Assembly: GCA_037447655.1 (NCBI GenBank)
Contig: JBBHKE010000380.1
Span: 64,001-128,000, forward strand
Direction of reading: 5' to 3'
Length of the DNA: 64,000 bases
Source of the DNA: Zygnema cylindricum
Taxonomy: Eukaryota; Streptophyta; Zygnematophyceae; Zygnematales; Zygnemataceae
Shown here: positions 11,317-23,761 of the stretch, piece after piece
Layout: each line of letters begins with the position of its first letter
How positions within the stretch are numbered: position 1 is the stretch's first letter
Program-made: the position numbers and the translations under genes
Notes under the pieces: generated by a model
Told to the model about the DNA's origin: nothing
What the model saw: the letters and a program-made list of their open reading frames with translations, nothing else
The model's database searches: none

Positions 11317-11802
11317 TACACCGCGAATCGTAATTAGAGTAATGAAAAAATTAGAGTACAAAAACTAAAAAAAAAAATTAGAGTAATGAATGCTAATTTA
11401 TGTGATAGAGTTTTTTCAACTATGAAGTTTACTCTAATTTGGCACCTAATATCCTTTACTGTAAATAAGGTATTTGTACAGAATTTGGCAAAACGTATAG
11501 TTTATCGTCACTATCACGTTTGCACTACGCGGTTTGTTAAAACGCAGTTACATGATAACGCCCTGTATTAAATCATTATTTGTACTTTTCTACTTAATAA
11601 AGTACAATTTTGTTCGGTCGGAGATCGTCCTTACTCCACACTATTTAAAACAAACCTATATTAGAATTAAAAATGCTAATTAAACTATTCCTTAAATAGA
11701 ATAATGAAAAAATTAGAATCATTTACTCTATTTCATGTGATAGAGTCGAAATTTCGAGCGACCGAATTAGAGTAATTTACTCTAATTACGATTCGCGATG
11801 TA
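11317..11802. mobile_element. MITE with 24-bp TIRs and TA target duplication (Tc1/mariner-like)
   Basis: CACCGCGAATCGTAATTAGAG at the left and its near-perfect inverse at the right (CATCGCGAATCGTAATTAGAG read on the minus strand) are flanked on both sides by TA (11317-11318 and 11801-11802). Over 26 positions including the TA, 25 match. The interior of about 480 bp has many ATTAGAGTAA words in both orientations and no transposase, so it is non-autonomous. Confidence 0.75.
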
Positions 11803-12099
11803 GTGCTTAAATTGTGAACGTTTGTTAAATTTTGTAGATATTTTGAGTCACCAGCGGGATTTACGTGTTCTCATGCGACGCGCGTGACGCTATTTCTAGC
11901 GAATGCTCTATATGGGAACGCTGTAAGTATGAACGCTTTGCTTTTTTTTTTTTGTCCATCTGACCTAATCACCGAGGAGACTCCTAAAAAAAAAATCTCC
12001 GCGCTTCGCGCGATGCTTTTCTGTCCTTTTCAATAACTGGAGGGATTTACATTGCCCGGGCAAAATCCTCCTCGAAGGTCTCCGCCGCCTGCCAAATAA

Positions 12100-12230
12100 G
12101 CTCTCCCCCAATGTCTAATACCACTACGGTATTTTGCTTGTACCAATGTGTACTTCAAACGTACACTTTTTGACAAAATGACGTAAGTGACTGTGCGCAG
12201 CCAAAACAGTCACTCCCATGATCAACTCCC
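12100..12230. repeat. Solo arm of the GGGAATTG foldback family
   Basis: The segment from about 12135 (TGTACCAATGTGTACTTCAA) to ATCAACTCCC at 12230 matches the outer right arm of the element at 50488-53713. This includes GACAAAATGACGTAAGTGAC. No opposite arm is seen nearby, so it is a truncated copy. Confidence 0.7.
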
Positions 12231-12785
12231 TAAATTATTAGTGTAAAGGTATATGTAGAATTATAAACTCTATTTTAGTTCAGTGGCCCAACGTCAACAG
12301 AATATTAGCCTGCGTTCACGCAGTGGGGACAGATTCGCGTGATTACATTAATTACTGGGAGTCATATATGAGTACGCTTTCCCGTATCCACGCCACACAC
12401 TTTCGGGTAGTCGACGGCCTGACAATCTGTTTGTACTTTTGTACGAAATGAACAGCGGTAAAAGGACAATACACATTTTGTACCATAGTTCAAAAGTAGG
12501 TGAAAGTAGGCCCATACCATAGTTGTTCAAATCGTGCGATTTTTTCCTTTTTTCCGATTGAAACGTATAATTCGTGACTTTTGAAAAAATGCGATGTACT
12601 TTCTGTTCGGTAAACTGAACGGACAATTTACGGGATTGTACGGTATTTCAGTAAAATGTACGGTTTGTTACGGAAATGTACGGAATTTGAGGAAAACATA
12701 CGTCGCAGTTATTGGTACTTTCTGTCAAGTGAACTGAACAGAAATTTCACGGAACATGTACGTAATTTTATCGAAAATGTATGGT

Positions 12786-13035
12786 CATTTTTGAAAGGAG
12801 ACGTTTGAAATGTCACACTATTTTCGCGCGGTAAGTTTGAAAACTGTACGAACGTCTTCTTCATTTTTTTTTGAAAGAAGCCGCCATGGAATGTTGAAAA
12901 GATAGATGGACATTTTTGAAAGGAGACGTTTGAAATGTCACACTATTTTCGCGCGGTAAGTTTGAAAACCGTATTTACGTCTTCTCCATTTTTTTTTTAA
13001 AGAAGCCGCCATGGAATGTTGAAAAGATAGGGAGA
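12786..13035 (+). repeat. 125-bp tandem duplication inside hAT-like copy A
   Basis: Two adjacent units, each starting CATTTTTGAAAGGAGACGTT and containing AAGCCGCCATGGAATGTTGA, differ at few positions. Confidence 0.88.
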
Positions 13036-13900
13036 GAAGGCGGCCATGGATGTATAGTATCAGACAAACAGACTTTCTCAAAAATTGCGTTAACGTTTGC
13101 CGAGATTTGAAACCCATCTCTACGCCACATTAGCGTAGCCTACTAGTAAGATGTCCGTAGCCAGTCCATGAAGAAATTTCGGTGCGAGTATGAAAAATAT
13201 TTAAATATTTATAATGTTTTGACGCTAATATAACAAGAAATCTTACAACGCTATATGTTTTTTTTTTTTTACATGTACGGAATATTACGGATGAAAATTC
13301 ATTAACGATTTTTAACGATTTGTTCAAAAGGTTCAATGCGTTCGCTGCCTATAATTCGTCGCAATTGAATCGTTCGCACTAATCGCTATGTACAACTATG
13401 GCCCATACAGAATGCATATTGTATGTAAAACATACAATATGAGCTTAAGACCCATATTGTATGGGTCGCAAGGTGCAAAAAAATAGTAACAGGGTTGAGT
13501 TGCACATCGATCGATGGAGAATTAAACGTCATGTCTAAATTTTGAAAAACATTTGGACAATTTTTATTTATTCTGTGAGTTTTGAGGTATTTTTTATTTA
13601 AACCATCAGATTTGGACGATCGGAAGGTCGCTGATCAAAGTAGCGATCTAAGAAGATCACATGTAAAGCCCATAACAAAACTTACGATAGGACTATATGT
13701 CATATTAGCGTCTGCAATTTTGAATGCCACACTAAATAAAGCCTCAAATTGACAAACCAGGCATTATGGGACGATTAAAAAAATATATTCCACACTGCCA
13801 AAACCTACCCGTTGGTGGCTGCAAAAACACTTTGGCGGTTTCGCCCTTTTTGAAAAAACTATGAACTCTCCGTACTCTCTCTCATCGCACTCTCAACGCT

Positions 13901-13972
13901 CTCCACCGCGCTCATTTTAACTCCACCGCACTTATTTCACTCCACCGCACGCATTTCACTCCATCGCACGCG
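13901..13972 (+). repeat. Short tandem repeat, unit about 19-20 bp
   Basis: Four imperfect units of the type CTCCACCGCACGCATTTCA inside the hAT-like element. Confidence 0.8.
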
Positions 13973-14241
13973 AAATTTTGTTTGATTGCCCGTCCGAGTT
14001 TTTTTTTTTTCCGGGTTTTCTTTCCCGCTGAATGTCATCCTACGCCGTGTCAGTTCGCTAAAAAATTTCGTCCGGCGACGTGCGCTGTACTATGATCATA
14101 CGTCAGATTCGTACGTTCGTACAAGGGTGTGCACAACAACACACATACAGCATGCCTACTCTACGCGAGTTTTGTGCCAAGTTTTGTGCGCCTACCAAAG
14201 GCCTACCATAAAAACGCCTACTTTTGAACTATGGTTTGTAC

Positions 14242-16176
14242 ACAATACCATTTAAAAACCTCCTGTATTGGAGTAATTGAACACTTAAATACCGTACCTA
14301 TATTACCGTAATGGACAAAATAATAAAATCGCCCCCTACGACAAAATAATATTAATAATTATATTTTAAGTTCAACGTCGTAATTTAGAGGCAGTGATAT
14401 AGTGTTATTAACAAAAATAGTGGTTCACGGTGTGGTTTACAATATCACGTACGTTTAAGTACCATGGCGTACTCTTTTTTTTCAACAAGGAGATCTCAAG
14501 CGTCTCCAGAGCCTATGCGTAAACATTGACCGTTCGATTACTTTTGGCTCCTCATCTGTGAAGCAATCGCGCCATTCGGCTCTTTAGACGGCTACAGTAC
14601 GTCCTCAAACTGCCCTCGGGGAAAACGGCAGCCATCTACAGACCGTGTAACGTCGATACATATATATAACAAAAAATCCGTGGCCTATGCACCACAGAAG
14701 GTGCTTTTAGTAGTGTTGTGTATCAATTTCGAGACGCAAGAATTTGGGGAAGCTTCAGCTTATTTGCTTTTATTTTGTTTTTTTGGTTGTGGGAATGTAG
14801 CCACAACAGAGATACTGGAAGTCCTCACATCAATATCGATATATAAAAATGCCAGATATGATGTTATAGAGGTAATCATTAAGTTCATAGGTTCTTCTGT
14901 ACTATTTTCACATCCTTATTTGTTTTCTTCTAACATCTCACCTGCAAAGAGTACAAACGTTGTGTTGTACCATGACCTGATACGCACGTACATTGTAAGC
15001 AATTGAGAATTTTATTTTAAAATTGGTCGGTATGAAAATATGCTCCTTTCAGGGTTTCCATTTCAGTCACGTCTTCCACATCCAACTAACAATGCGGAAA
15101 TCATCTTAGAAATTATTTTCTCTCTATCACGACTGTTTTAACGTTTTGAACCTGAGAGAGAAGCAATTGTGGGCAGGCCTTTGTTAACTCTCAAAATTGG
15201 CCAGAGAAACTAAGCTCCAGAACATACACTTCTCGAGCTTTACCTTTAAATAGGTTTGGACCACAAAGTATAACCAAATAGAAGCTAAAAACATGAAACT
15301 ATCCAACATGTAGAAATTCGTGACATTTATCCAAGCTTCATAATGCACACAGGAACCATCGCCCGGTCAGCCCATTGTTCAAATGCTGCCGCATGGTGCC
15401 TTGAGAGCAGATTCCACAAAGTCTGACTGGCTCATGCAGAAAACCGACTCAATATTGCTTGCCACCATACCCAGGAGAGAAGTACACCGTGTATCAATGT
15501 TGGCTCTTATGATTTTTTCGCGACTTCCACGTCATCTTTTCTCCCTGCACACTTGCCTTATTACTAATCAAACAGTTACGATAAAAACATACAATACTTA
15601 CCCGCCCAGTAGTGGTCCCTAAACAGAAACCGGACATGTGTGCACGGAGAAAAGATGATTTCAGTGGCAAACAAAACATCAATGCGAACAATGATACACA
15701 GTGTGTAACTAGTGGTCACCAGTTGTCAACAAGCAATACCTACTGGATCTTCTCCGAGTAAACAAGGTCACCCGAAATTGGCAAACACAACTGTCAGTAT
15801 ATACACCTCAGAAAGCAGAATGCAGACAGACCAGGAAACACTTGATAAGACTGGTTAAAAAGTGGTGACATTGCCAGGGAGACAATCGCCCATATAGCAG
15901 CTAACACACAGCCATACAGAGGTTTCCGATTCCTATAATGTCTACAACTTTTGATCTACACCAATCGGCAAAAAATATCAGTGGAATATAAATGTAAAAT
16001 ACAGCATCCATCTGCCCCCTAAATTGAATCTATATTCACATAAACTCACTGGAGACTACTTGGTGCAAGAAAAACAAAATTCTAATCGAAGAGGTCTGGC
16101 CCATTTTTTGTCTGAAGAGAATCAGTGTCGGGCATATATAAATCCCCCGTATCAAATTCGAGCCAAAATTATTTCA
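14242..16176. other. Gene-free stretch downstream of CDC27
   Basis: No supported coding region. Parts of 14380-15040 resemble 56240-57005 (for example ACCTGATACGCACGTACATT near 14977 and a GGTTCACGGTGTGG/GATTCACGGTGTAG block), so this holds a diverged copy of the repeat family seen there. The last part before 16177 is presumably the 3' UTR of CDC27. Confidence 0.45.
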
Positions 16177-19100
16177 TCATTGTTCTGCATCCTCCTCTAC
16201 TTGGGTCTCTGGCCCCAGCACCGGAAGCTTCTCCATAGCTGCCTGCACCCCCACACCTCGTCCCCCGAAGCTCCACAGCTATCGTCAATGCCACATTCGC
16301 AGAAAACCGCACACACTTGCTGAGAGATAGAGGAGTGCACAACTTAACGATTCACGTTAAAGCATAAACTTAAGGAGGAATATGGGAATCCACACCTTAA
16401 TGCTGGTCGCTTCTGAGGGAGGCGGTTTAAGATCGAGTGCTACACTAAGCTGTAACAGAGCCATCCCCGGTTGTTCCATGCGAGCATAAACCTGAAAACC
16501 TTCCGTGGCAGTGTAAGGATTAGAAACCACAACCAGGATGCTCGCATATTTTCAGAAAAGATTTTGCAAAGGCACCCATTTCAAGAAGGTAGCGGTAGAA
16601 AATATTAACACAAGCAAAATGGTATGTGGACAAGAATTTATAGCCTGGCAAACAACTCAGCAAACACAGAGATCGAAATGAACACCCGGAAATGCAAGGA
16701 ACCAAATAGAAACTACCCACAGACAGAAATGAGATCATTTGTGGACTTGGAGTCCACGAAAACTGTGCTAATACATCTTTTAAGGTCCTCGAGGACCCAA
16801 AACAACAAGCGCAAAAGTAAGCTTAGCATTGAGTTTTGCAAGAGCAAACTAGCTCATAAATTTTATGTCGACGGGTAGGTGCATATCCATCAACCTCTAT
16901 TTTGTTTTCCACGGCTATAGGTGTCAGCAAAGACATCTCCAAAAGATAGAGCAGGGTTGAGAGTTCGGTGAAGTACCCGACCAAGTAGAAAATAAGCAGA
17001 TGCCTCTCCAGAAGCCAGTTGACAGAGCTCCTTTGCCCCCTCTAAAGCCTCCTCCAGCTGTCCCTCTGCTAGTAGCACCACACAACGCTGATACAGAGGG
17101 AGAGGGTTGCGAGGGTCTCCCTCAGCCGCCACTTGGAGCTCTTCTAATGCCTCTCCATTCCTCTGATGCATGCAAAACCCCATTCTGTTTTCATCAGAAT
17201 GTGATGCCATGCATTCAAAAAGCAGAGTAATTATTTTAACCTACAGCTTGACAAGCTAATGAGGTCAAAAGACTAGTCAACCACCATTTCCAATGTGATC
17301 CCCCAGGCATCAAGCCCCACTTCCGTATCAAATGATGTGGTTGTTACTGGGTCAGACTCAAGTTAAGGTGGAGATGTCTTCCACCTTGAGTGCATGAAGT
17401 GCAACGCCAAGGTAACAGCGGAGCACTGAAGATCGTTCATGTATTTGCAATGCACGTCGGAAGTGATATTCAGCCAATTCTGGCTTCTCTTGACGAAGGT
17501 AAATGCTGCCAAGACCATACCTGTACATTGAAATGCCAACAATGTTGTTAGCAAAAGGGCAAATCGTATTTTTTTTCAGCGTCCAGCAATTGTGTACCGG
17601 TTATATCCAGCTTTGTGACCAATCACCCACCAGGCATTGTAGTGTCGGCTGTCAAGTCGCAATGCAGCACGGTAACAGGTGACCCCTTCCTCAAACTGTT
17701 CCATGGCCACATGCCTGCACAGTCGGTTCCCAGATGCTTTAGCACAAAAACCGAGTCTCAATCCCAGCTCACCCCAGCCCCTGCAAAGTATGATTCAAAG
17801 AAGTTCCATAATGTCACAGTACAATTCAAATAAGTTCCATATCGCCATACTTACTCATGGCCACACAGAGTATGTGCATAGGCAAAGTGAGGGTCAAGCT
17901 GTAAAGCCCGCTGAAAAAAGCGAAGGGCAGCCTCGTGCTCTCCTTGTGCACTCGTGCAATTCCCCATTACACACCTGCCCAGCGCCAGACACATGAGTGA
18001 AATGAGCCAATTGCAACATGGGCAAAAGATAAACAACTGAATAACCTTAAGGTCAGAAGCTGGCATCAGTACCATGATTCAGGAGAAAGTCGGTCAAGCG
18101 CCAACGCCTCCTGTGCCAGATAGCTCAAATCTGCCTTCCTTTTCATGTGCTGCATGCCCCTCCCTTCTCCAACGTGATGATGGGCGACATGCAATGATAC
18201 AAACAGACGAAGGAATGAAACACCACGACTTTGACTTGGCATTTCGTACAATTTGTGTGTGGCATATCCGACGGAGTAGAGGAATCAACACCTCCCTCCC
18301 AAGCTTCTATGCCAACACCAACTTTCAAATGTCTGTAAGGCTACAAATTTTAGACACTCCATAGTACAAGTGAATAACAAAAAATATTTTTTATATCCTG
18401 TGGGATGAACCAAAAACATATGAATCTAAAACACACCAACGCATGTTATGTGTTTTAGTCCAATCACCAACATGAAACCGATCATAACAAGCATCCACAC
18501 TTAGAAACCTAACAGCTTATCTTCAAGAACGTGCTCAAACATGCCAATTGTCACTTTGAATGTTCTTTGACTCTTAAAACAGATGGTTGCTTAATCAAGC
18601 TGGCGCAGCTGTGCATACATAAAGCACCGTAGAGTAGATGGCCAGCCCATGAGTCCCATACGGTGCCACCCTTCGAGCCCAGCTGAAAGCACGCTCTGCC
18701 TGCGCATATTCCACCATCTCATAATGTGCTCGGCCCACCTGCAAATCCCGTCGCTGTCCATAAGAACATAGCTTTATTGCGGGTAATATAATGGGCAAGT
18801 GATTTTAGGCAAGAGAGGTTACCAGACAAAGAACCCACGAGGTTGCATAATGTTGCGGAGAAAGCTGCTGCAACACCTCTAACGCCTCCTGCATAAAATA
18901 CAATGTCACTGTAAGTTGTCTTTTCAACCATCAGTAGCAAAAAAAAAGGCCTGATTTTTATGTGTTCTGCATAAACCTCCCCTTTCTCCATACAGTCATG
19001 AAAATTAGAAATGGAACAGATGAAAGGTTACCTGAGAACGAAGCATACACTGCAGTCGCAACGCATGACTGAGGATACGAAGAAGGGACATAAGCTCCCG

Positions 19101-22100
19101 TGTGCCTTCAGCGGCTGCTGTGGCTGCACTGCCACTGTCCCTTCCTCCAGGTCCAGCTCCAAGGCTCTGTGCCTGTGTTCTGTTGTCTACTACAGGTGTC
19201 TCAGCTCCTGGTGCTGTACGGCTTGCCAGGCCACTGGCTCCCATGCGACTAGAACCTCCTGTCATCCGTACTGCTGCTTGACCCACCCCCCCTCTGCTGC
19301 TACTGCTGCTACTGCTGCTGGTGGGCCCCGCCAAATCACTTGCAGGCCCCTGCATATACTCTGTTGACCTTCGGCCTGCATTGACATAAAGTCCCTCCCC
19401 ACCGTCTCATAAAAAAGACCTCCCAGTTATGCGGGAGAATTAACACTCTGATTTTTGTGCTATCTGGGGACAGTGATGCCATCAAGTTACCGCTTTCATC
19501 AGCCACAGCGTCGCCTCTCCGGCCAGAGCGTATCCTCTCAGTTGCAGCTGCAGTGGAACTTCGCTCTACTCCTACGCCAGCATTGCCACTTTTGCTGCCG
19601 GCAGATGCACGTGTGCCGCCCTCTGCCAATCGTGTACTTCTTCGAAGTGCAGCTGGCTCAGCAAAAAGCCTACCGGCCACCTGCAAAATGTGGCAATATT
19701 CTGGCTGAGCAAACAATATCCAGGGCGATTCCAATTGGCTATTGATGGGTATGATGGCGGGACAACTAGACACATGTCACAACATGCCATCTGGATAAAC
19801 TGCATCGAGAAAAATCTACGACTACGACATCTTGCAGTACACTACATCACAATCAACAGATGACACCATTGTGCTAACAGCACTGTTACAAATAGCTGTG
19901 TGCCCGTTGTCACCATAACCACCTTAAAGGGTCATTTTAGCCATCAGTCAGCCGGTCCTAGAAGCTTTTCAAGATTAATTTGGCAAAGTATAGCCAACAG
20001 TATTAAGTCCATGGAAGCAACTGAAAGGTTCATCAAGAACTAAATATGAAAAACATACATCCAAAGCCTATATACTAAATTTTGACCAAAGCGAACTCAA
20101 ACCTATGCATCCACAAGTCTCAAATAGCTAAATATTCAGGAGTCCAAACTCTATGCCATACAGAGGAGTTGGAATACCTTCAATCACATGACAAATGAGC
20201 GTACAACATCCTTTGTAAATCCTGATACATAAAAATAGGTGCAAATTGATACGCAATACTTCAGAACACAATGGCCTTTCCCATTTCTGACGCCATGACT
20301 CACCGGCGGCCCTATCACCAATAATGCTTTTTGTAACTGGTTATTTTCACTGAACAAGACTTTCACAAACTCTAGCGACATCACCCTAAGCCAACTTCAC
20401 AAATTTACCATCTGTCTGTTCAGACACTGTACTCGCACAGACACTACATCCTACGCAAACTCCTAGACTTGCACATTTCCTCTTATCTGGTGCACTGCAA
20501 GCCAATAACTACCCTCTCTCTTGGGCAGTTAGCCTACCTGCAAGCCTGCATTTAGTGAACAACAGTGAACTTCACTATATGTTGGCACAAGCTGAACTGC
20601 GACCAGCTAACGTATTCTCTATTTGAATCACAACACAACTAGCCCTCCACATCTCACCATTCCCTTCCGCTCACCTATCAAACTTTTCTTTATCCTCTCC
20701 CCTTCCCTTGCCCACCATCCAGTAAGGTTGCTCCCCCTTTCCCCCCTCTCCGCCCATTCTGCCTAGCTGCCTCTCCCCTCGGACCTGTTTATTTCTGTTT
20801 AGGGTTCTGCTGAATACCGTCATCTCCATGAACAAGGCTAGCAAGCAGAATATGACGAAGTAAGGTTCCCCATCTTAAGTGTACAGTTAATCCTAACGAA
20901 AGGTTAGAACCTCCATTATAGAGTATGTTTCCTGGTAATGGAAGATGAGCGGGACTCCTACCCCAGGAAAGAGGACTTCGGAAGGCCAGAGAGGGGTGGT
21001 GTCCGGGCCATACTGTGGCGAGGATAGAGGGAGGGTAAAGTTAAGAAAAAGGGAGAGTGGAATGAAAAGGAAAACGGGGATATCGTGAAGTATGGGAAAT
21101 AAGCGCGTGCACTGTACATCACTATTTGTGTTGATGTTATTTTTGCCAGTTAAATCAACTTTCCTCCATGCACACATGTCCGATTCACATTTAAAGGCCA
21201 CCAATTGGAAGGTAAGAAACCTCCCAGTTTATAGTAGGACAAGGGTGCACTAAAGAAAATGAATTTAAAGGACAAAAAAACATACACACTAATAGCGAGA
21301 ATTGGTGTACCATTCTCACCTCAATGGTCCCCGAGCACAACAACAATGGTAACTCAGCGTCTTTACAACTTACCAGCAATGGCGACCCTTCAGATGAATA
21401 ATCTACCAATTCAAAAAAAAGGAAGTTCGGGGAGATAACCTTGCGAAGCTTGCCCTCGTCAACAAACTTCCGCCTTCCTCCTCCCCCTTGCGTTCCCACG
21501 GTTCTTAAGCGAGGAGAACCCTCTCCCGTTGCTCCAGTGCTGTCCGTAGGAACTGCTTGGGCTGGCCGTTGATCAGCCTTGCGCAATGGTGCTTGTGCTC
21601 CAGAATACATCTGAAGCATTAACCAATCGAAACACAAACCTAAACCCAAACCCAGAAAAACCCGGACCCAACCAGGAACCACACCCAAACCCGAATTCCA
21701 GACCCAAACCCAAACCCTAGAGGCCATATGAGGGAATGCTCTGTCCCATGATTACAACTGTGCAGTATGGAATGTGAAAGGCCATTCAGCCGGCTGCTCA
21801 CCAGCACAGAAGTGGGAGGCGGAGTTGAAAAAGCTGATGGGGATGCAGGGAGAGGTGAAGCAAGGGAGCCATTTAAGACTTGTCCTGCCTGCACTCCAAG
21901 AGGTGTGCGCATGTGTTGTGGGCTTCCTGAGCGCCGCATTTCTTCATCTGGTAAATGCTGGCGAGAAGATGCACCTCCAGAGGTAGCTGCTGTTCCTGCC
22001 TGCTGAGCCAGCTGTTCAGCGGCAGCCATTGCGGCATCTCCATAGGCACGGGCAGCTTCCTCTTCGGCTCCTGCTATCAGAGAACCACATGGATCCTTTC

Positions 22101-23409
22101 TGAGTTTCAATGCTCTCATAAAAAAGCAGATTTTACAGCAACAAGCATGCAAGCACATGCTACTCGCAGCAGGCAAAAATAGAGAGCAGAAAATATCCAC
22201 GGAAATGTGCACCCACCAAGCTGACAGAGCTCCTCATAGGCACACCAAAGAAATGGATCCAGTGCTAATGCTGCACTCAAGTGTTGAATAGCAGCTTGCC
22301 TCCTGTCAGTCCTTCTGAACAGATTGCAGAAACAAAAAAAAACATCAGTTCGTAACAACACTTGCGAAGAAAACTCCTGCAATGCAACTAAACTCTAAAC
22401 GCGTGCTCACCTGCAGATAAGGCCCAGAAGGTAGAGACCGGCACCGCCATTTGGTACCTGGGCATGCCAGCAAATGAATTGTTAACGGAGAAAGGCTTGG
22501 TCCAGACATCCATATAATTTGCCAGACGCAAGAGTCGACTCAATTGACAGCAAAGACCTGGGCATTTAGACAACTAGTTTACTCTTGCAAAGGCTTCCCA
22601 AGGAACTTACCAAAGAATTAGCATTACCGTTACTGTAAAAGTTTGCATTAGCAGGAAATACTTGTGATAAAGCACCATGCATCTTTCATCTGTCCATCAG
22701 TTCATCTGGGTCAAAACTGGCATGAATGCAAAATTAATCCAGACCAAATATTCCATTGACAAAAGAAAATGCTTATTGTATGGCATCCACGTACACCTCT
22801 CAATATCCATTATTAGACAAACTAATTCGTGTGCATGAATGAAATACTGGTTACTGTGTTCAAGAATATTACGGTTGATAAAGAGGTTTTGAATAAAATG
22901 ATTCTACATAAACCAGAAAAAACGCCAGGAGAAGCAAAACAAAAAGTAAGCGCCTCACCGAATTAGGCTGCTCAGAAGGTCGCGGTGTGAGTGCTGCCTC
23001 GGCTTCTGGCAGATAATGAAGCTGCAGGCACACGACAGCCAGAAGATAGCGACACTGTCCTGACTTGCTTCCTGTTCAGTCAAAAGCCGAGCTATTTGCA
23101 GTCAGAAAAAAAGTTGTATCTGCAGTCTGAACAAAAAATATCTTCCTTTTCTGCATGTATCTTGCTCGCCCATTCAATACTGCAACTCAAAGAGATGAAG
23201 CCTTGAATTTGTAATGCGCCAGGATACATGCCTTTCAAGAGATGGTACGCTCGCTGGGGCTGGTCTGCTCGAAAATAGCACTGTGCAAGAAGCAAACGAT
23301 TGGCTTCGGATGGAAACCCGGCATGCAGACGCTCAGCAAGGAAAGTGGCATTGGCATAGCAAAACAGATCTAAGTGACGCTTTACGCAGGAGAGCAGACA
23401 GGCCTCCAT
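16177..23409 (-). CDS. CDC27: Anaphase-promoting complex subunit 3 (CDC27), 17 exons, 781 aa
   Basis: TPR scaffold subunit of the APC/C, the nuclear ubiquitin ligase that triggers anaphase; CDC27 docks CDC20/CDH1 and APC10 through its C-terminal TPR superhelix. Model: complement join 16177..16242, 16396..16491, 16977..17162, 17385..17520, 17631..17714, 17855..17974, 18073..18149, 18619..18738, 18823..18888, 19032..19360, 19491..19680, 21440..21610, 21802..22070, 22217..22314, 22411..22457, 22959..23071, 23232..23409. All phases agree and the sum is 782 codons. Start ATG at 23409 (MEACLLSCVKRHLDLFCYAN) is the first ATG and aligns with plant family starts. N-terminal TPRs cover 1-150 (YEELCQLG), a low-complexity Ser-rich linker about 150-440 carries FVDEGKLRK at its middle, and C-terminal TPRs cover 465-760 (WARRVAPYGTHGLAIYSTVL, HYNAWYGLGSIYLRQEK). 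It ends EEDAEQ. Intron 1 has a GC donor. Length fits plant CDC27/HOBBIT. Confidence 0.93.
21634..21722. repeat. Degenerate AAACCC repeat in a CDC27 intron
   Basis: A short run of CTAAACCCAAACCC-like units, ending AAACCCAAACCCTAGAGG, lies between exons 21440-21610 and 21802-22070. It resembles plant telomere-type or telobox words but is too irregular to be a telomere tract. Confidence 0.6.
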
Positions 23410-23761
23410 GAAAAGGCGGCATCCGCGAAAGCAGCAGTCAGCGCTCTGTTTCGGCTGCTGGGAAAGCAAAGACCAGAGAGTAGGGAGGAGGGGCTGACAA
23501 GTGGACAAGGTTAGGTGGATAATTCAAAAGCTTCTACTATCCCACACTTGGGTAGTAAGGGTCGAACTATAAGTAGCCGTCATCCATCTTTTGCGAACAT
23601 TTTTAAATTTGGCATTCGAAGTTGTCCGCCAAGATGCCACACATTCCGTGAATCACGGAGATGGCCAAAGCAAACAATAACTCATGGAACATCCAGTAAA
23701 ACTAACATCCGAAACTGGTCACATGGATCATTTGGCTTGGCGCAAACGCTTGCGCCATTAA
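23410..23761. promoter_or_regulatory. CDC27 upstream region (5' UTR and proximal promoter)
   Basis: The 352 bp between the CDC27 start codon and the foldback element at 23762 must hold the 5' leader and core promoter, unless the promoter lies in the repeat. I see no convincing TATA box. Confidence 0.4.

Larger units (their letters stand above)
12484..14233. mobile_element. hAT-like non-autonomous element, 1750 bp (copy A)
   Basis: Left end CATAGTTCAAAAGTAGG and its inverse at the right end (CCTACTTTTGAACTATG). Flanking 8-mers are TTTTGTAC (12476-12483) and GTTTGTAC (14234-14241), 7 of 8 identical, as expected for an 8-bp target duplication. The block near 13605-13690 is shared with the 292-bp copy B at 24684. 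No transposase frame is present. Internal structures: a 125-bp tandem duplication (12786-13035), a 19-20-bp tandem repeat (13901-13972) and a 12-bp-stem hairpin (13415-13441). Confidence 0.8.

Noticed and set aside
23092-23508. Longer CDC27 N-terminus upstream of 23409
   Set aside because: The upstream frame is open but has no ATG; MEACLL matches family starts.
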